A stretch of DNA of 37,533 nt from NCBI GenBank assembly GCA_029561955.1, contig JAKQWO010000022.1, positions 1 through 37,533 of the forward strand. Direction: 5' to 3'. Below are positions 6,575-14,974 of this stretch, piece after piece. The notes under the pieces were generated by a model. That model ran no database searches. It saw only the letters and a list, made by a program, of their open reading frames with translations, and was not told where the DNA came from. Both the position numbers and the translations under genes were made by a program. Source of the DNA: Candidatus Cloacimonadota bacterium (GTDB lineage: Bacteria; Cloacimonadota; Cloacimonadia; Cloacimonadales; Cloacimonadaceae). Numbering within the stretch: the first letter of the stretch is position 1; the number at the start of each line of letters is the position of its first letter.

Positions 6575-9330
6575 TTATGAAAAGAGTTTTGACGGCCTAC
6601 AATTCCTGGCTGCGACGCTTGGCCGGAAAAGTGGCTAAGTTCAACCCCAGCATTCGCATACCCGTGTTTGGAATGGGATGTGGAGTCTTGGGTTTAGCTT
6701 TGGCAAAAGTGCAACCAAATTTAGGACAATATGCCGCGCAACTGCTCAAAGCACTGGAGTATCGGGGCTTTGATTCCACCGGAGCCGCCTTCCAAGCTGA
6801 AGGTGAAGATATAGTATTACTCAAGGATGTGGGCGCTCCCAGCACCTTGGTCAAGACCTTGGGCATTGAGCGCCAGAGAGGTCAAATCTTTTGTGGACAG
6901 GTGCGTTGGGCGACCTTTGGAGCGGTCACCAAAGACAACGCTCAGCCCCATGAAGTGAAGTGTAAGCGTCATCTCTATGGTGCACACAATGGAAACATCA
7001 CCAACACACGTGAAATGAAGGTCTTTCTCACCAAGGAAGGCCACACTGTGGTGAGCGATAACGATGGCGAGATAGTGGTTCATACGGTGGAGCACTATTT
7101 TGATATTGAGCTGGAAAAAGCGGGTAAACCGAAGGCTGCAGAAGAGATCAAGGCTTGCATGCGCAGAGCTATCGTGAGTGCCAATCAGGATTTGGTGGGC
7201 TCATATGCTGCTGTGATCGTGCATCCTAAGACTCGCACGCTTTGGGCGATCAAGAGCGGCAGTAGCCTCTATTTTGGCGTGGGTGAACTGGATGGTGGTA
7301 AGTTTGCCCTGGCTTCCAGCGATCTCACTGCTGTGTTGAAGTTTACCAAGATGCTGGTGAATCTGCGCGAAGGTGAATTTGTGGAATACAACTCGGATTA
7401 CTTCCAGGTTTATGCAGGTAAAGACCTTTGCTTCAAGCACTTCAATCAAGAAGATGAAACCTATGCCAAAGGCGGTAAAATTCCCACAAAAGCGGTGTAT
7501 TCCAAGCTGAGAGCAGAAGACGTGCAGCTTTTGCCGGAGTATGAATTCTTTATGGAGCAGGAAATCTTTGCCGAGGTGGAATCTACGGGCAAGTTGGTGA
7601 AGCTCTTCCTGGGAGGTTCAAACACGGGCAAGAGGATGTGTAAGCTTCTGGAAAACAATGACATGACCAAAGCTATAGGTGAGCTGGCTTCCAAGTTGAT
7701 GCAGGCAGAAAACCCAGCTAACAGGGAAAAGGTCTTTGACGACTTCCATTCTTCGCCCAAGTGGCAGGCTTTCTTCCCCATCTGCCAAAAGGACTTCCCT
7801 GAGATCTTCGATGTGGCTCTCAAGCAGGATTTTGATAAGAAGTACTTCTTCTGCGCCGAAAAGAACGTCTTTATCGAGCTGATTGGAGACGACTATGAGC
7901 TTTCCCGCATCGCTTTGGCCAAAGCTCTGGATAGCGTGTGCGAGCTGAAAAGCGTCCAGGATTTTGAGAAAGAAGTGCTCAGCTTTTTGAAACTCATCAA
8001 AGAGACAGTGCAACACCAGCGCCGTGCCTATACCATCGCCTGTGGAACCAGCTTCCACGCTACCAAGGTGGCTTCGCTGTTCTTCAATGAAATTGCTGGT
8101 TTTGAGATCATTCCCATCCTGCCCGGAGACTTTAGAGGTGAATATTCGAACTGCCTCAAGGATCACGACTTGATTATCGGCGTCTCTCAATCCGGCGAAA
8201 CCAAAGACTTGATCGACATCTTCAACGACATTGATTCTTCCGGGTTGGATGTGTCTAAGGTGGTGTTGGTAAACAACATGAACTCCACCTTGGGTCAGGA
8301 AAAGAGCGATGTGGCCATCCCCATCCTCTGCGGCCCTGAGATTGCAGTGCCGGCTACCAAAAGCTTCATGAATCAGATCACGCTGCTCTATTACCTGGCG
8401 ATACGCACCGCCAAGATGATCTTGGAAGAGACCAAAAACGGCTGGAATGACGAGGAAAAGAAGGAAAAGCAGGTTCAGTTAGAGACGCGTCTGAAGAGCT
8501 TGGCCTACATCCCGGAGCTGATCAAAGAAACTGTCACCAACACAGCAGACATCATCGACGCCGTGGCAGCCAAGATCTACATGGAGCCTTCCTTGCATAT
8601 TTTGGCCACCAAAATCACCGGTGTGGCCATGGAAGGTGCACTCAAGATCAGAGAAACGGTGCTCAATCACGCTGAAGGCAAGGAAGCCAGCGAGTTTAAG
8701 CACGGGCCAAACACCATCTTGGGCAAAAACACTGTCTTTGGGCTCAAGCATGTGCGCAACTATAGCAAGACCTTCACCGATGCCCTGGATGATATCGGCG
8801 AACAGTGCACCGAGCATGGTGTAGACCGCAAAGAGATGATTGAGATCATCAGGGCGCTCAGTGCTTGGACCTTTACAGCAGCCAAGCCATTCAACCTCAG
8901 TCCCGAAGGCTACAAGATATTCAATAACATCATCAAAGAGAAGGAGTTCATCGAGCCCATGTATAGAAATTACCCTCTGATCTACATCACAGGGCCCAGC
9001 GAAAGGGACGTGAACCTCACCATATCTCAGATCAATACCCACAAGATCAGGGGTGCTGATACCTATGTGATTGCAGAGGAAAACGATAAGCTGCGCAAGA
9101 ATGCGTCTGAAAAGCCCAGCAAAGAGCTCTATTACGGCTGGAACTACATCTTCCTGCCCAAAACCGGTGATAGCCTGCTTACCTGCTTCTCGGCAACCGT
9201 TGTCCTGCAGCTTTTGGCGCTCAAGATGAGCATCCGCAAGATGAAGAAGCTGGATAGACTCGGCATAGCGGACCACGGCGTGCATCCCGATGTCCCCAAA
9301 AACGTGTCCAAATCTATCACAGTGGATTAA
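6571..9330 (+). CDS. glmS: enlarged glutamine--fructose-6-phosphate aminotransferase (GlmS-like)
   Basis: A 919-residue GlmS-like protein; typical GlmS has about 610. The N-terminal glutaminase domain shows Cys37 in GCGVLGLAL, QVRWATFG, HNGNITN and SDNDGE. Two SIS (sugar isomerase) domains follow, with ACGTSFHA (C491) and SQSGETKD in the first, and AMEGALKIRETVLNHAEG and EFKHGP in the second. The C-terminus PKNVSKSITVD keeps the lysine (K914) that binds fructose 6-phosphate, and the isomerase glutamate and histidine are present, so glucosamine-6-phosphate synthesis is likely. Three oddities: 36 residues precede the nucleophilic cysteine, the linker between the glutaminase and SIS domains is about 100 residues longer than usual, and the SIS half is about 120 residues longer. 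AAAGGA 6 bases before 6571 supports that start. The gene overlaps ispD by 4 bases. Confidence 0.85.
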   Translation: MIMKRVLTAYNSWLRRLAGKVAKFNPSIRIPVFGMGCGVLGLALAKVQPNLGQYAAQLLKALEYRGFDSTGAAFQAEGEDIVLLKDVGAPSTLVKTLGIERQRGQIFCGQVRWATFGAVTKDNAQPHEVKCKRHLYGAHNGNITNTREMKVFLTKEGHTVVSDNDGEIVVHTVEHYFDIELEKAGKPKAAEEIKACMRRAIVSANQDLVGSYAAVIVHPKTRTLWAIKSGSSLYFGVGELDGGKFALASSDLTAVLKFTKMLVNLREGEFVEYNSDYFQVYAGKDLCFKHFNQEDETYAKGGKIPTKAVYSKLRAEDVQLLPEYEFFMEQEIFAEVESTGKLVKLFLGGSNTGKRMCKLLENNDMTKAIGELASKLMQAENPANREKVFDDFHSSPKWQAFFPICQKDFPEIFDVALKQDFDKKYFFCAEKNVFIELIGDDYELSRIALAKALDSVCELKSVQDFEKEVLSFLKLIKETVQHQRRAYTIACGTSFHATKVASLFFNEIAGFEIIPILPGDFRGEYSNCLKDHDLIIGVSQSGETKDLIDIFNDIDSSGLDVSKVVLVNNMNSTLGQEKSDVAIPILCGPEIAVPATKSFMNQITLLYYLAIRTAKMILEETKNGWNDEEKKEKQVQLETRLKSLAYIPELIKETVTNTADIIDAVAAKIYMEPSLHILATKITGVAMEGALKIRETVLNHAEGKEASEFKHGPNTILGKNTVFGLKHVRNYSKTFTDALDDIGEQCTEHGVDRKEMIEIIRALSAWTFTAAKPFNLSPEGYKIFNNIIKEKEFIEPMYRNYPLIYITGPSERDVNLTISQINTHKIRGADTYVIAEENDKLRKNASEKPSKELYYGWNYIFLPKTGDSLLTCFSATVVLQLLALKMSIRKMKKLDRLGIADHGVHPDVPKNVSKSITVD

Positions 9331-9333
9331 AGC

Positions 9334-9819
9334 ATGTTTAGAATAGGCCAAGGTTACGACGTCCATAGATTGGTGCCCGGTCGCCCGCTCATCCTGGGTG
9401 GGGTCAAGATCGAGCATGAATATGGTCTTTTGGGACATTCAGATGCGGATGTACTCTTGCATGCCGTGATGGATGCCCTTTTGGGAGCTTTGGCTTTAGG
9501 TGATATCGGAACCCACTTTCCGCCTTCGGATCCGCAATATAAGGACGCCGACAGTGGCAAGTTGCTTGAGACTGTCTGGCAGATGGTCACTTCCAAGGGT
9601 TATAGGTTGATGAACCTGGATGCCACCATCGTGTGCGAACGACCCAAGCTCAAACCCTATATTGATGCCATGCGGGAAAACATCGCATCTCTTTTGGCGA
9701 CAGACATAGGCCAGATTTCCATCAAAGCCACCACAGAGGAAGGATTGGGTGTGAGTGGGTCAGGTGGCGTTGCGGCTCATTGTATGCTGTTTTTGAGCTC
9801 TCAAAACCGGAAGGAATAA
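9334..9819 (+). CDS. ispF: 2-C-methyl-D-erythritol 2,4-cyclodiphosphate synthase
   Basis: IspF makes the cyclic diphosphate MEcPP from CDP-ME-2-phosphate, releasing CMP. The 161-residue length is normal for the family. The metal ligands are visible as D9 and H11 in GYDVHRL and H43 in [12 protein letters not shown]; the conserved GHSDADV and the C-terminal KATTEEGLG...GSGGVAAH are present. It starts 4 bases after the glmS-like stop codon, so it sits in the same transcript as ispD and the glmS-like gene. Confidence 0.95.
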   Translation: MFRIGQGYDVHRLVPGRPLILGGVKIEHEYGLLGHSDADVLLHAVMDALLGALALGDIGTHFPPSDPQYKDADSGKLLETVWQMVTSKGYRLMNLDATIVCERPKLKPYIDAMRENIASLLATDIGQISIKATTEEGLGVSGSGGVAAHCMLFLSSQNRKE

Positions 9820-9827
9820 AAAAGAGC

Positions 9828-9854
9828 TTGACCAAAATGGGCTTCAAATATACT
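9828..9854 (+). promoter_or_regulatory. candidate promoter for the SpoVG-like/aminotransferase pair
   Basis: TTGACC at 9828-9833 and TATACT at 9849-9854 are separated by 15 bases, a little short for a sigma-70-type promoter. They lie in the 65-base gap after ispF, 30 bases ahead of the next start codon. This would start a transcript covering the next two genes. Confidence 0.4.
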
Positions 9855-9884
9855 TTGATGATATATGGATAAATGGAGTGAAAT

Positions 9885-10196
9885 ATGAATATCCACTTTC
9901 GGGATGTCCAGTCTGGAAGTGTGGAAGCACGTGCGGTTATCCAGATCGCCGACGGGGTTTTTTTGAACGAAATCGCCATCCTCAATTATGACGGCGAGAT
10001 CGTGGTAGAATTTCCCCGCAAGAGTTTTATTGGCAAGAGCAAGCGCACTCACTACATTGATATTGTTACTTTTGAAGACAACGACAAGCGCATTGTCTGG
10101 GAACTTCAGATCAAAGCGGCATATCAGGAGTGGCGCAAGACCAATAAGAAAGTTTTGATATATGACAAAAATAACATAGATGGAGGATCATCATGA
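9885..10196 (+). CDS. small SpoVG-like protein
   Basis: A 103-residue soluble protein with no signal peptide or membrane segment. The pattern (short strands with A-V-I-Q-I-A-D-G-V-F-L-N-E-I-A-I, then EIVVEFPRKS, then YIDIVTFEDND and a terminal helix with AAYQEWRK) resembles SpoVG, a small RNA/DNA-binding regulator of about 85-100 residues. The resemblance is in layout and scattered residues, so the assignment is tentative. GGAG lies ahead of the ATG. Its stop overlaps the aminotransferase start as ATGA, and the ribosome-binding site of that gene (GGAGG) lies inside its last codons. Confidence 0.6.
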   Translation: MNIHFRDVQSGSVEARAVIQIADGVFLNEIAILNYDGEIVVEFPRKSFIGKSKRTHYIDIVTFEDNDKRIVWELQIKAAYQEWRKTNKKVLIYDKNNIDGGSS

Positions 10197-11416
10197 TCAC
10201 CGATTTACAAGCTGCGTTATCTACCAGTGCAAAAGGTATGAAGCGTTCCGCTATCCGTGAGCTGCTCAAGTATTTGGGACAGCCCGGACTCATCTCATTC
10301 TCCGGAGGATTTCCCTCTCCGCTCACATTCCCCGTCCAAGAACTCAAAGAAGTCACAAACGAAGTGATGGACAAAGAAGCCAATATCGCTCTGCAGTATG
10401 GCTCCACCGAAGGTGACAACCTGTTGCGTGAGCTCTTGGTTAAGAGGTACAATTCCCATGGTTTTAATATCGGCAAGGAAAATGTGATCATCACCACAGC
10501 TTCTCAGCAGGCTCTTGATCTGGTCGGCAGGGTCTTTATCGATCCAGGCGATCCCGTGATCGTGGGTTTGCCTTCCTACCTGGGCGGCATCAATGCTTTC
10601 CATAACTACGGTGCCAAGATGATCGGCATTCCCATGGATGAAGAAGGCGAAGATCCCGTCTACATGGAAGAGAGGATCAAAGAACAGATAGCATTAGGCA
10701 AAAGACCCAAATTCATCTATCTGATCCCAGATTTCCACAACCCCGCCGGCATGACCATGAGCGAGCGCAGAAGGAAGCAAATCCTTGATATCGCTCATCG
10801 TTATGACATCCTCATTCTGGAAGACAGCCCCTATCGTGAGCTTCGCTATGAAGGTGAAGAGCAGAAGACCATCTATGAGCTGGATGGCACTGGCCACGTG
10901 ATTCTTTTGGGCACCTTCTCCAAAATCTTCTGCCCCGGCTTCAGGATTGGCTGGGTGATCGGGCATCCTGACGTCCTTGATAAGATCGTTGTTGCCAAAC
11001 AATCCGCTGACCTTTGCACTCCCCCCTTCACTCAGCGCATCGCTGCCCGCTTTATGGAGAAAGGCCTCTTGGACAGCAAGATCGAAGAGATCAAAAAGAT
11101 GTATAGCGTAAAGCAGAAAGGCATGTTGGAAGCTCTGGATGAGTTTATGCCGGAAGAGTTTACCTGGACTCGTCCTGAAGGCGGCCTGTTCCTGATGCTG
11201 GAAGGCCCCAAATACTTGGATACCAACGCCGTATTGCTGGATTGTATCAAGGAAGCAAACGTAGCCTATGTTGCTGGAACTTCCTTCTTCTGCGACGGTG
11301 GCGGCCACCATACCATGCGTCTTAACTTCTCCTACGAGAGCTTGGAGACAAACCGTGAAGGTGCCAAGCGTTTGGGAGACTTCTACAAGAAGCTGATCGC
11401 TAACCACAACAAGTAA
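10193..11416 (+). CDS. PLP-dependent fold-type I aminotransferase (2-aminoadipate/MocR-like class)
   Basis: A 407-residue cytosolic transaminase. It shows the SFSGGFPSPLTFP start typical of the LysN/2-aminoadipate group, the Y-G-S-T-E-G substrate loop, DFHNPAGMTMS, the LEDSPYRELRY aspartate motif and the PLP-binding lysine K244 in GTFSKIFCPGFRIGW. Family members transaminate aromatic, branched or 2-aminoadipate-type amino acids to 2-oxoacids; the exact substrate cannot be read from the sequence. The GGAGG at 10182-10186 sits 6 bases before the ATG, which overlaps the upstream stop. A 2-oxoacid:ferredoxin oxidoreductase operon follows about 100 bases downstream, so it may supply 2-oxoacids to that enzyme; this is inferred from position only. 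Confidence 0.9.
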   Translation: MITDLQAALSTSAKGMKRSAIRELLKYLGQPGLISFSGGFPSPLTFPVQELKEVTNEVMDKEANIALQYGSTEGDNLLRELLVKRYNSHGFNIGKENVIITTASQQALDLVGRVFIDPGDPVIVGLPSYLGGINAFHNYGAKMIGIPMDEEGEDPVYMEERIKEQIALGKRPKFIYLIPDFHNPAGMTMSERRRKQILDIAHRYDILILEDSPYRELRYEGEEQKTIYELDGTGHVILLGTFSKIFCPGFRIGWVIGHPDVLDKIVVAKQSADLCTPPFTQRIAARFMEKGLLDSKIEEIKKMYSVKQKGMLEALDEFMPEEFTWTRPEGGLFLMLEGPKYLDTNAVLLDCIKEANVAYVAGTSFFCDGGGHHTMRLNFSYESLETNREGAKRLGDFYKKLIANHNK

Positions 11417-11431
11417 CATTGTTTCAAATAT

Positions 11432-11469
11432 CTCTCCCCTGCCCTTACCTGTTCCAAGGCGGGGGAGAG
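11432..11469 (+). terminator. GC-rich hairpin after aminotransferase gene
   Basis: CTCTCCCC at 11432-11439 pairs with GGGGAGAG ending at 11469 across a ~20-base loop. It follows the stop codon by 15 bases. There is no continuous T-tract after it, so it may be a weak terminator or an mRNA 3'-end stabiliser. Confidence 0.5.
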
Positions 11470-11517
11470 CTGTCTAAATCGTTTTAAAACATAATAACAA
11501 AGATATATGGAGGAAAG

Positions 11518-11817
11518 ATGCCCAGTAAAGTCCAAAAAGGCAAATCAGGCATGATCATCCGAGAAGAAGACATTCCAGAAAAAATGGAAGTGGAGATCAC
11601 CGAGGTAAAAGACCCGGGAGACTTGAGCTCTCCCGTGTGGATCTATTACAATTGGTGCAAAAAGTGTGGCATCTGTGTGGCGTTTTGTCCCACTGGGTGC
11701 CTTGGACGTCGAGCGGATGGCTCACCTTACGTGGCGAATCCGGAAAAATGTATTCATTGTGAGACTTGTGATAGGCTCTGCCCAGACTTTGCCATCACCG
11801 GTGCAAAGGACCGCTAA
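11518..11817 (+). CDS. korD: 2-oxoacid:ferredoxin oxidoreductase, delta (ferredoxin-type) subunit
   Basis: A 99-residue protein with two 4Fe-4S motifs of the CxxCxxCxxxC type: CKKCGICVAFCPTGC and CIHCETCDRLCP. It carries electrons from the catalytic subunits to ferredoxin. GGAGG stands 5 bases before the ATG. It is the first gene of the korDABC-mce operon; korA follows after 15 bases. A separate small delta subunit is usual for the four-subunit KOR/VOR enzymes. Confidence 0.92.
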   Translation: MPSKVQKGKSGMIIREEDIPEKMEVEITEVKDPGDLSSPVWIYYNWCKKCGICVAFCPTGCLGRRADGSPYVANPEKCIHCETCDRLCPDFAITGAKDR

Positions 11818-11832
11818 GGAGTAAAAGAAGAA

Positions 11833-13089
11833 ATGTCAAAAGCAAAAGAGAACACCAAAACTGCCGCTCCCAAGGCCAAAACCAAGGCCAAAGCCAAGGC
11901 TGAAGCTGAAGTGAAAGTCCCCGGTCCCTTGGAGGAACTGGAGCAGAAGCACGAGCGCAAAAACGTGCTGATGCAGGGCAACGAAGCCGTAGCCTATGGA
12001 GCTTTAGATGCCGGCTGCAATTTCTTTGCCGGCTATCCGATTACACCTTCCACAGAGATTGCCGAAATCTTGGCACGTGAGCTTCCCAAGCGTGGCGGCG
12101 TCTTCATCCAGATGGAAGATGAGATTGCCAGTATCTGTGCCATCACCGGCGCATCATTAGCAGGAGCCAAAGCGCTCACCGCCACCAGTGGCCCCGGTTT
12201 TTCCCTCATGCAGGAAGGCATTGGCTTTGCCAAGATCACCGAGACCCCCTGCGTGGTGGTAAACGTTCAAAGAGCAGGCCCATCCACAGGCATGCCCACC
12301 AGCCCCTCTCAGGCTGACATCATGCAAGCCCGCTGGGGTTCACATGGAGACAGCCCTGCCATCGTCCTTTACCCTGACAGCGTGAAAGAAAGCTATGAGC
12401 TCACCATCAGGGCGATCAACCTCAGCGAAAAGTATCGCACCTGCGTGATACTTTTACTCGATGAAGTGATCGGTCACATGAGGGAATCTGTGCTCTTGCC
12501 GGATTTGAGAAACACCCGTGTGATCAACAGGATCAAGCCCAACGTGCCACCTCACTGGTACAAGCACTATGATAAAGACCAAAAGTATCTCTCACCTTTG
12601 GCCAGCTATGGCGAAGGATATAGATTCCACGTGACAGGTCTCACTCACGACTCCCTCGGCTTCCCCACAAACAAAGCCGCTGAAGGAGCCGAAATGATGG
12701 CCCGCTTGCGCAACAAAATCACCTATAACATCCGTGACTTGGTTCAGATCGAAAGCCATCAGATGGAAGATGCCAAGATTGCGATCTTCGCAGCAGGCAT
12801 CACGGCTCGCTCTGCCAAGGCTGCCGTAGCGATTGCCCGCAGCGAAGGCATCAAGCTTGGGCTTTTGCGTCCTCTCACCATCTGGCCTTTCCCAGATGAA
12901 GCGGTGCGCAAGATGCTGCAAAATGTTGAAGCTGTCATCGTGCCGGAGCTCAACCAAGGCCAATTTATCCGTGAGATCAAACGCCTGACCAAGGACAAGA
13001 CCGAAGGCACCGTGGTAGGCCTCACCAAGGTAAATGGACAGATGCTTACACCAAACGAAATCCTCAGTAAAGTCAAGGAGGTGATGTAA
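11833..13089 (+). CDS. korA: 2-oxoacid:ferredoxin oxidoreductase, alpha subunit
   Basis: A 418-residue alpha subunit holding the pyrimidine-binding half of the thiamine diphosphate site. Motifs include GNEAVAYGALDAGCNFFAGY, PITPSTEIAE, MEDEIASICAITGASLAGAK, TSGPGFSLMQEG and RAGPSTGMPTSPSQAD. The first ~35 residues are an unusual lysine/alanine-rich stretch (repeats of KAKAK and AEAE type) before the conserved domain begins. The stop overlaps the start of korB by one base (TAATG). Specificity for 2-oxoglutarate against branched-chain or other 2-oxoacids cannot be fixed from the sequence; the split into four subunits fits KOR or VOR. Confidence 0.92.
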   Translation: MSKAKENTKTAAPKAKTKAKAKAEAEVKVPGPLEELEQKHERKNVLMQGNEAVAYGALDAGCNFFAGYPITPSTEIAEILARELPKRGGVFIQMEDEIASICAITGASLAGAKALTATSGPGFSLMQEGIGFAKITETPCVVVNVQRAGPSTGMPTSPSQADIMQARWGSHGDSPAIVLYPDSVKESYELTIRAINLSEKYRTCVILLLDEVIGHMRESVLLPDLRNTRVINRIKPNVPPHWYKHYDKDQKYLSPLASYGEGYRFHVTGLTHDSLGFPTNKAAEGAEMMARLRNKITYNIRDLVQIESHQMEDAKIAIFAAGITARSAKAAVAIARSEGIKLGLLRPLTIWPFPDEAVRKMLQNVEAVIVPELNQGQFIREIKRLTKDKTEGTVVGLTKVNGQMLTPNEILSKVKEVM

Positions 13090-13931
13090 TGGCCAACATA
13101 CCCCAAAAAGTAGTGCATGATTATCTGAGACATGATAAGAAATTCCCCCACGTCTGGTGTGCCGGATGCAGCAATGGAATCGTGCTTGGTTCCATCATCA
13201 GAGGCGTTGCCAGCCTGGAGATAGACCGAGATGACATCGTGATGGTTTCCGGTATCGGTTGCTCTTCACGTATGCCTGTGTATGTGGATTTTAATACCCT
13301 TCACACCCTGCATGGCAGAGCCATCGCCTTTGCTACCGGCGTCAAAATGTTCAAGCCCCATCTAAAAGTGATCGTAGTCACCGGTGATGGAGACTGCACG
13401 GCGATCGGTGGCAATCACCTGATCCACGCTGCAAGACGCAACCTTGATCTCACCGTGATCTTGATCAACAACAACATCTACGGTATGACCGGTGGCCAGG
13501 CTTCACCCACCACACCCCACGAGGCAATCGCCACCACAGCTCCCTATGGAAATATCGAGCCGGATTTTGACATCTGCAAGCTCGCCATGGGCGCAGGAGC
13601 TACCCACGTGGCTCGCACCACCGCTTTCCACACTCAGGAAGTGCAAAAGATGGTGGTCGATGCCCTCACTCATCCCGGCTTTAGCCTCATTGAAGTAGTG
13701 AGTGCTTGCCCCGTCATCTATGGACGTCTCAATAAAAAAGGCGGCCCCAGCCAGATGATGAAAGAGATGCGGGACAATTCTATCCCACTTTCAGCCGCGG
13801 ACAAGCTACCTCCCGAAAAGGTGGAAGGCAAGATCATTCGTGGAACCCTGATCAAAGAGGTCAAGCCAGAATACTCTGAAATGTATGCAGACTTACTCAA
13901 ACGTGTTTCTGCCATGGGAGATGAAGAATGA
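13089..13931 (+). CDS. korB: 2-oxoacid:ferredoxin oxidoreductase, beta (thiamine diphosphate) subunit
   Basis: A 280-residue beta subunit. The thiamine diphosphate/Mg motif is GDGDCTAIGG (G99-D100-G101-D102) followed by INNNIYGMTGGQASPT. An N-terminal WCAGCSNG carries the cysteines that help bind the 4Fe-4S cluster, with a further cysteine in GIGCSSRMP. Together with the alpha subunit it decarboxylates the 2-oxoacid and forms acyl-CoA. Its ATG overlaps the korA stop and its stop overlaps the korC ATG (ATGA), so translation is coupled throughout. Confidence 0.94.
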   Translation: MANIPQKVVHDYLRHDKKFPHVWCAGCSNGIVLGSIIRGVASLEIDRDDIVMVSGIGCSSRMPVYVDFNTLHTLHGRAIAFATGVKMFKPHLKVIVVTGDGDCTAIGGNHLIHAARRNLDLTVILINNNIYGMTGGQASPTTPHEAIATTAPYGNIEPDFDICKLAMGAGATHVARTTAFHTQEVQKMVVDALTHPGFSLIEVVSACPVIYGRLNKKGGPSQMMKEMRDNSIPLSAADKLPPEKVEGKIIRGTLIKEVKPEYSEMYADLLKRVSAMGDEE

Positions 13932-14482
13932 AGAACTATGAAATCAGACTTTCCGGCAGCGGCGGTCAAGGCCTCATCTTAGCCAGCATTATCTTGGCAA
14001 GAGCCGCTGTGATCGATAAACGTCACGTAACCCAAACCCAGAGCTATGGCCCTGAATCCCGCGGTGGTTCATCGCGTGCAGACGTGATCATCAGCGACAG
14101 AGAAATCTATTTCCCTGAAGCCATGAACTTCAACTGCCTGCTCGCCCTCACCCAGGAAGCCTGCGATAAATACCTCTTTGATTTGAGAGACAACGGCATC
14201 CTCATCGTGGATACCACCTTCGTGAAAAACATCGCTCTGGCAGCGGACAACACCTACGAACTTCCCTTTACCGATATCGCCATCGAAAGGCTCGGTTCCG
14301 CCATCAGCACCAACATCCTGGCTTTGGGATTTCTGGTGCGCCTCACCAAAGTGGTCAAGGAAGAGTCATTGGAGATTTCTCTGAGACAGAGCGTGAAACC
14401 CGCTTTTATCGACCTCAACCTCAAAGCTCTGCAGATCGGCTATGACTTGGCAGACCAGTGTACGAGCGGGAGCAAGAAATGA
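13928..14482 (+). CDS. korC: 2-oxoacid:ferredoxin oxidoreductase, gamma subunit
   Basis: A 184-residue gamma subunit. It has the N-terminal SGSGGQGLILASIILARAA motif of the pyruvate/ketoisovalerate oxidoreductase gamma domain, then TQSYGPESRGGSSRADVIISD. In this enzyme family the gamma domain helps bind CoA. It overlaps korB by 4 bases and mce by 4 bases. Confidence 0.93.
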   Translation: MKNYEIRLSGSGGQGLILASIILARAAVIDKRHVTQTQSYGPESRGGSSRADVIISDREIYFPEAMNFNCLLALTQEACDKYLFDLRDNGILIVDTTFVKNIALAADNTYELPFTDIAIERLGSAISTNILALGFLVRLTKVVKEESLEISLRQSVKPAFIDLNLKALQIGYDLADQCTSGSKK

Positions 14483-14880
14483 TTAAGAAGGTCAGTCACA
14501 TCGGCATCGCAGTGAAGGACTTGGACGCAGGGATTGCCCTCTATGAAAAGCTGGGACTCACTCTGGAGGGAGTGGAAGAAGTCCCTTCCCAAAAGGTGAA
14601 AGTAGCCTTTTTCCCCGTCGGAGACACACGCATCGAGCTGGTGGCTCCCACTTCTGAAGACAGTCCGGTAGCCAAGTTTATCGAAAAGAAAGGCGAAGGT
14701 GTGCAACACATTGCCTTTGCAGTGGAAGACTTGGAAGCTGCTCTGAAAGAAACAGAGGAAAAAGGGATCAACCTCATTGATAAAACACCCCGTCCCGGAG
14801 CCCATAAAGCTGATATAGCTTTCCTGCACCCCAAATCCACTTTGGGAGTGCTGATAGAGCTCTGCAAGGAAAACCATTAA
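14479..14880 (+). CDS. mce: methylmalonyl-CoA epimerase
   Basis: A 133-residue VOC-fold enzyme that interconverts the (R) and (S) forms of methylmalonyl-CoA. Metal-ligand positions are seen in HIGIAV, EGVQHIAFAV and GVLIEL; the mid-protein TRIELVAPTSEDSPVAKFIEKKGEG is typical of the family. I chose ATG 14479 (MIKKVSHIGIAV), which overlaps the korC stop as ATGA, over an upstream ATG at 14458. Coupling to korDABC suggests that the acyl-CoA pool of that enzyme feeds into, or comes from, the propionyl-CoA/succinyl-CoA branch. No mutase or carboxylase gene is in the window. Confidence 0.92.
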   Translation: MIKKVSHIGIAVKDLDAGIALYEKLGLTLEGVEEVPSQKVKVAFFPVGDTRIELVAPTSEDSPVAKFIEKKGEGVQHIAFAVEDLEAALKETEEKGINLIDKTPRPGAHKADIAFLHPKSTLGVLIELCKENH

Positions 14881-14893
14881 ACAACCCCTAAGA

Positions 14894-14936
14894 CGTGGCG
14901 AGCGGATTCGGCCTCCTTTCCTTCCGCTCGCCCACG
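14894..14936 (+). terminator. strong hairpin after korDABC-mce operon
   Basis: CGTGGCGAGCGGA (14894-14906) pairs with TCCGCTCGCCCACG (14923-14936) with a single bulged base. It lies 14 bases after the mce stop. There is no clear T-tract, so it is either a terminator of limited strength or a 3'-end stabilising hairpin. Confidence 0.55.
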
Positions 14937-14974
14937 CTTCTTATGCCTCCAACGCCCATCACCACAGGAACATA

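Noticed and set aside
8479-9438. 319-codon open frame on the minus strand opposite the glmS-like gene
   Set aside because: It crosses from glmS into ispF on the opposite strand, has no recognisable motif, and the plus-strand genes are certain.
9828-9854. Riboswitch or leader RNA upstream of the aminotransferase operon
   Set aside because: The gap is only 65 bases and shows no stable structure; a plain promoter explains it.
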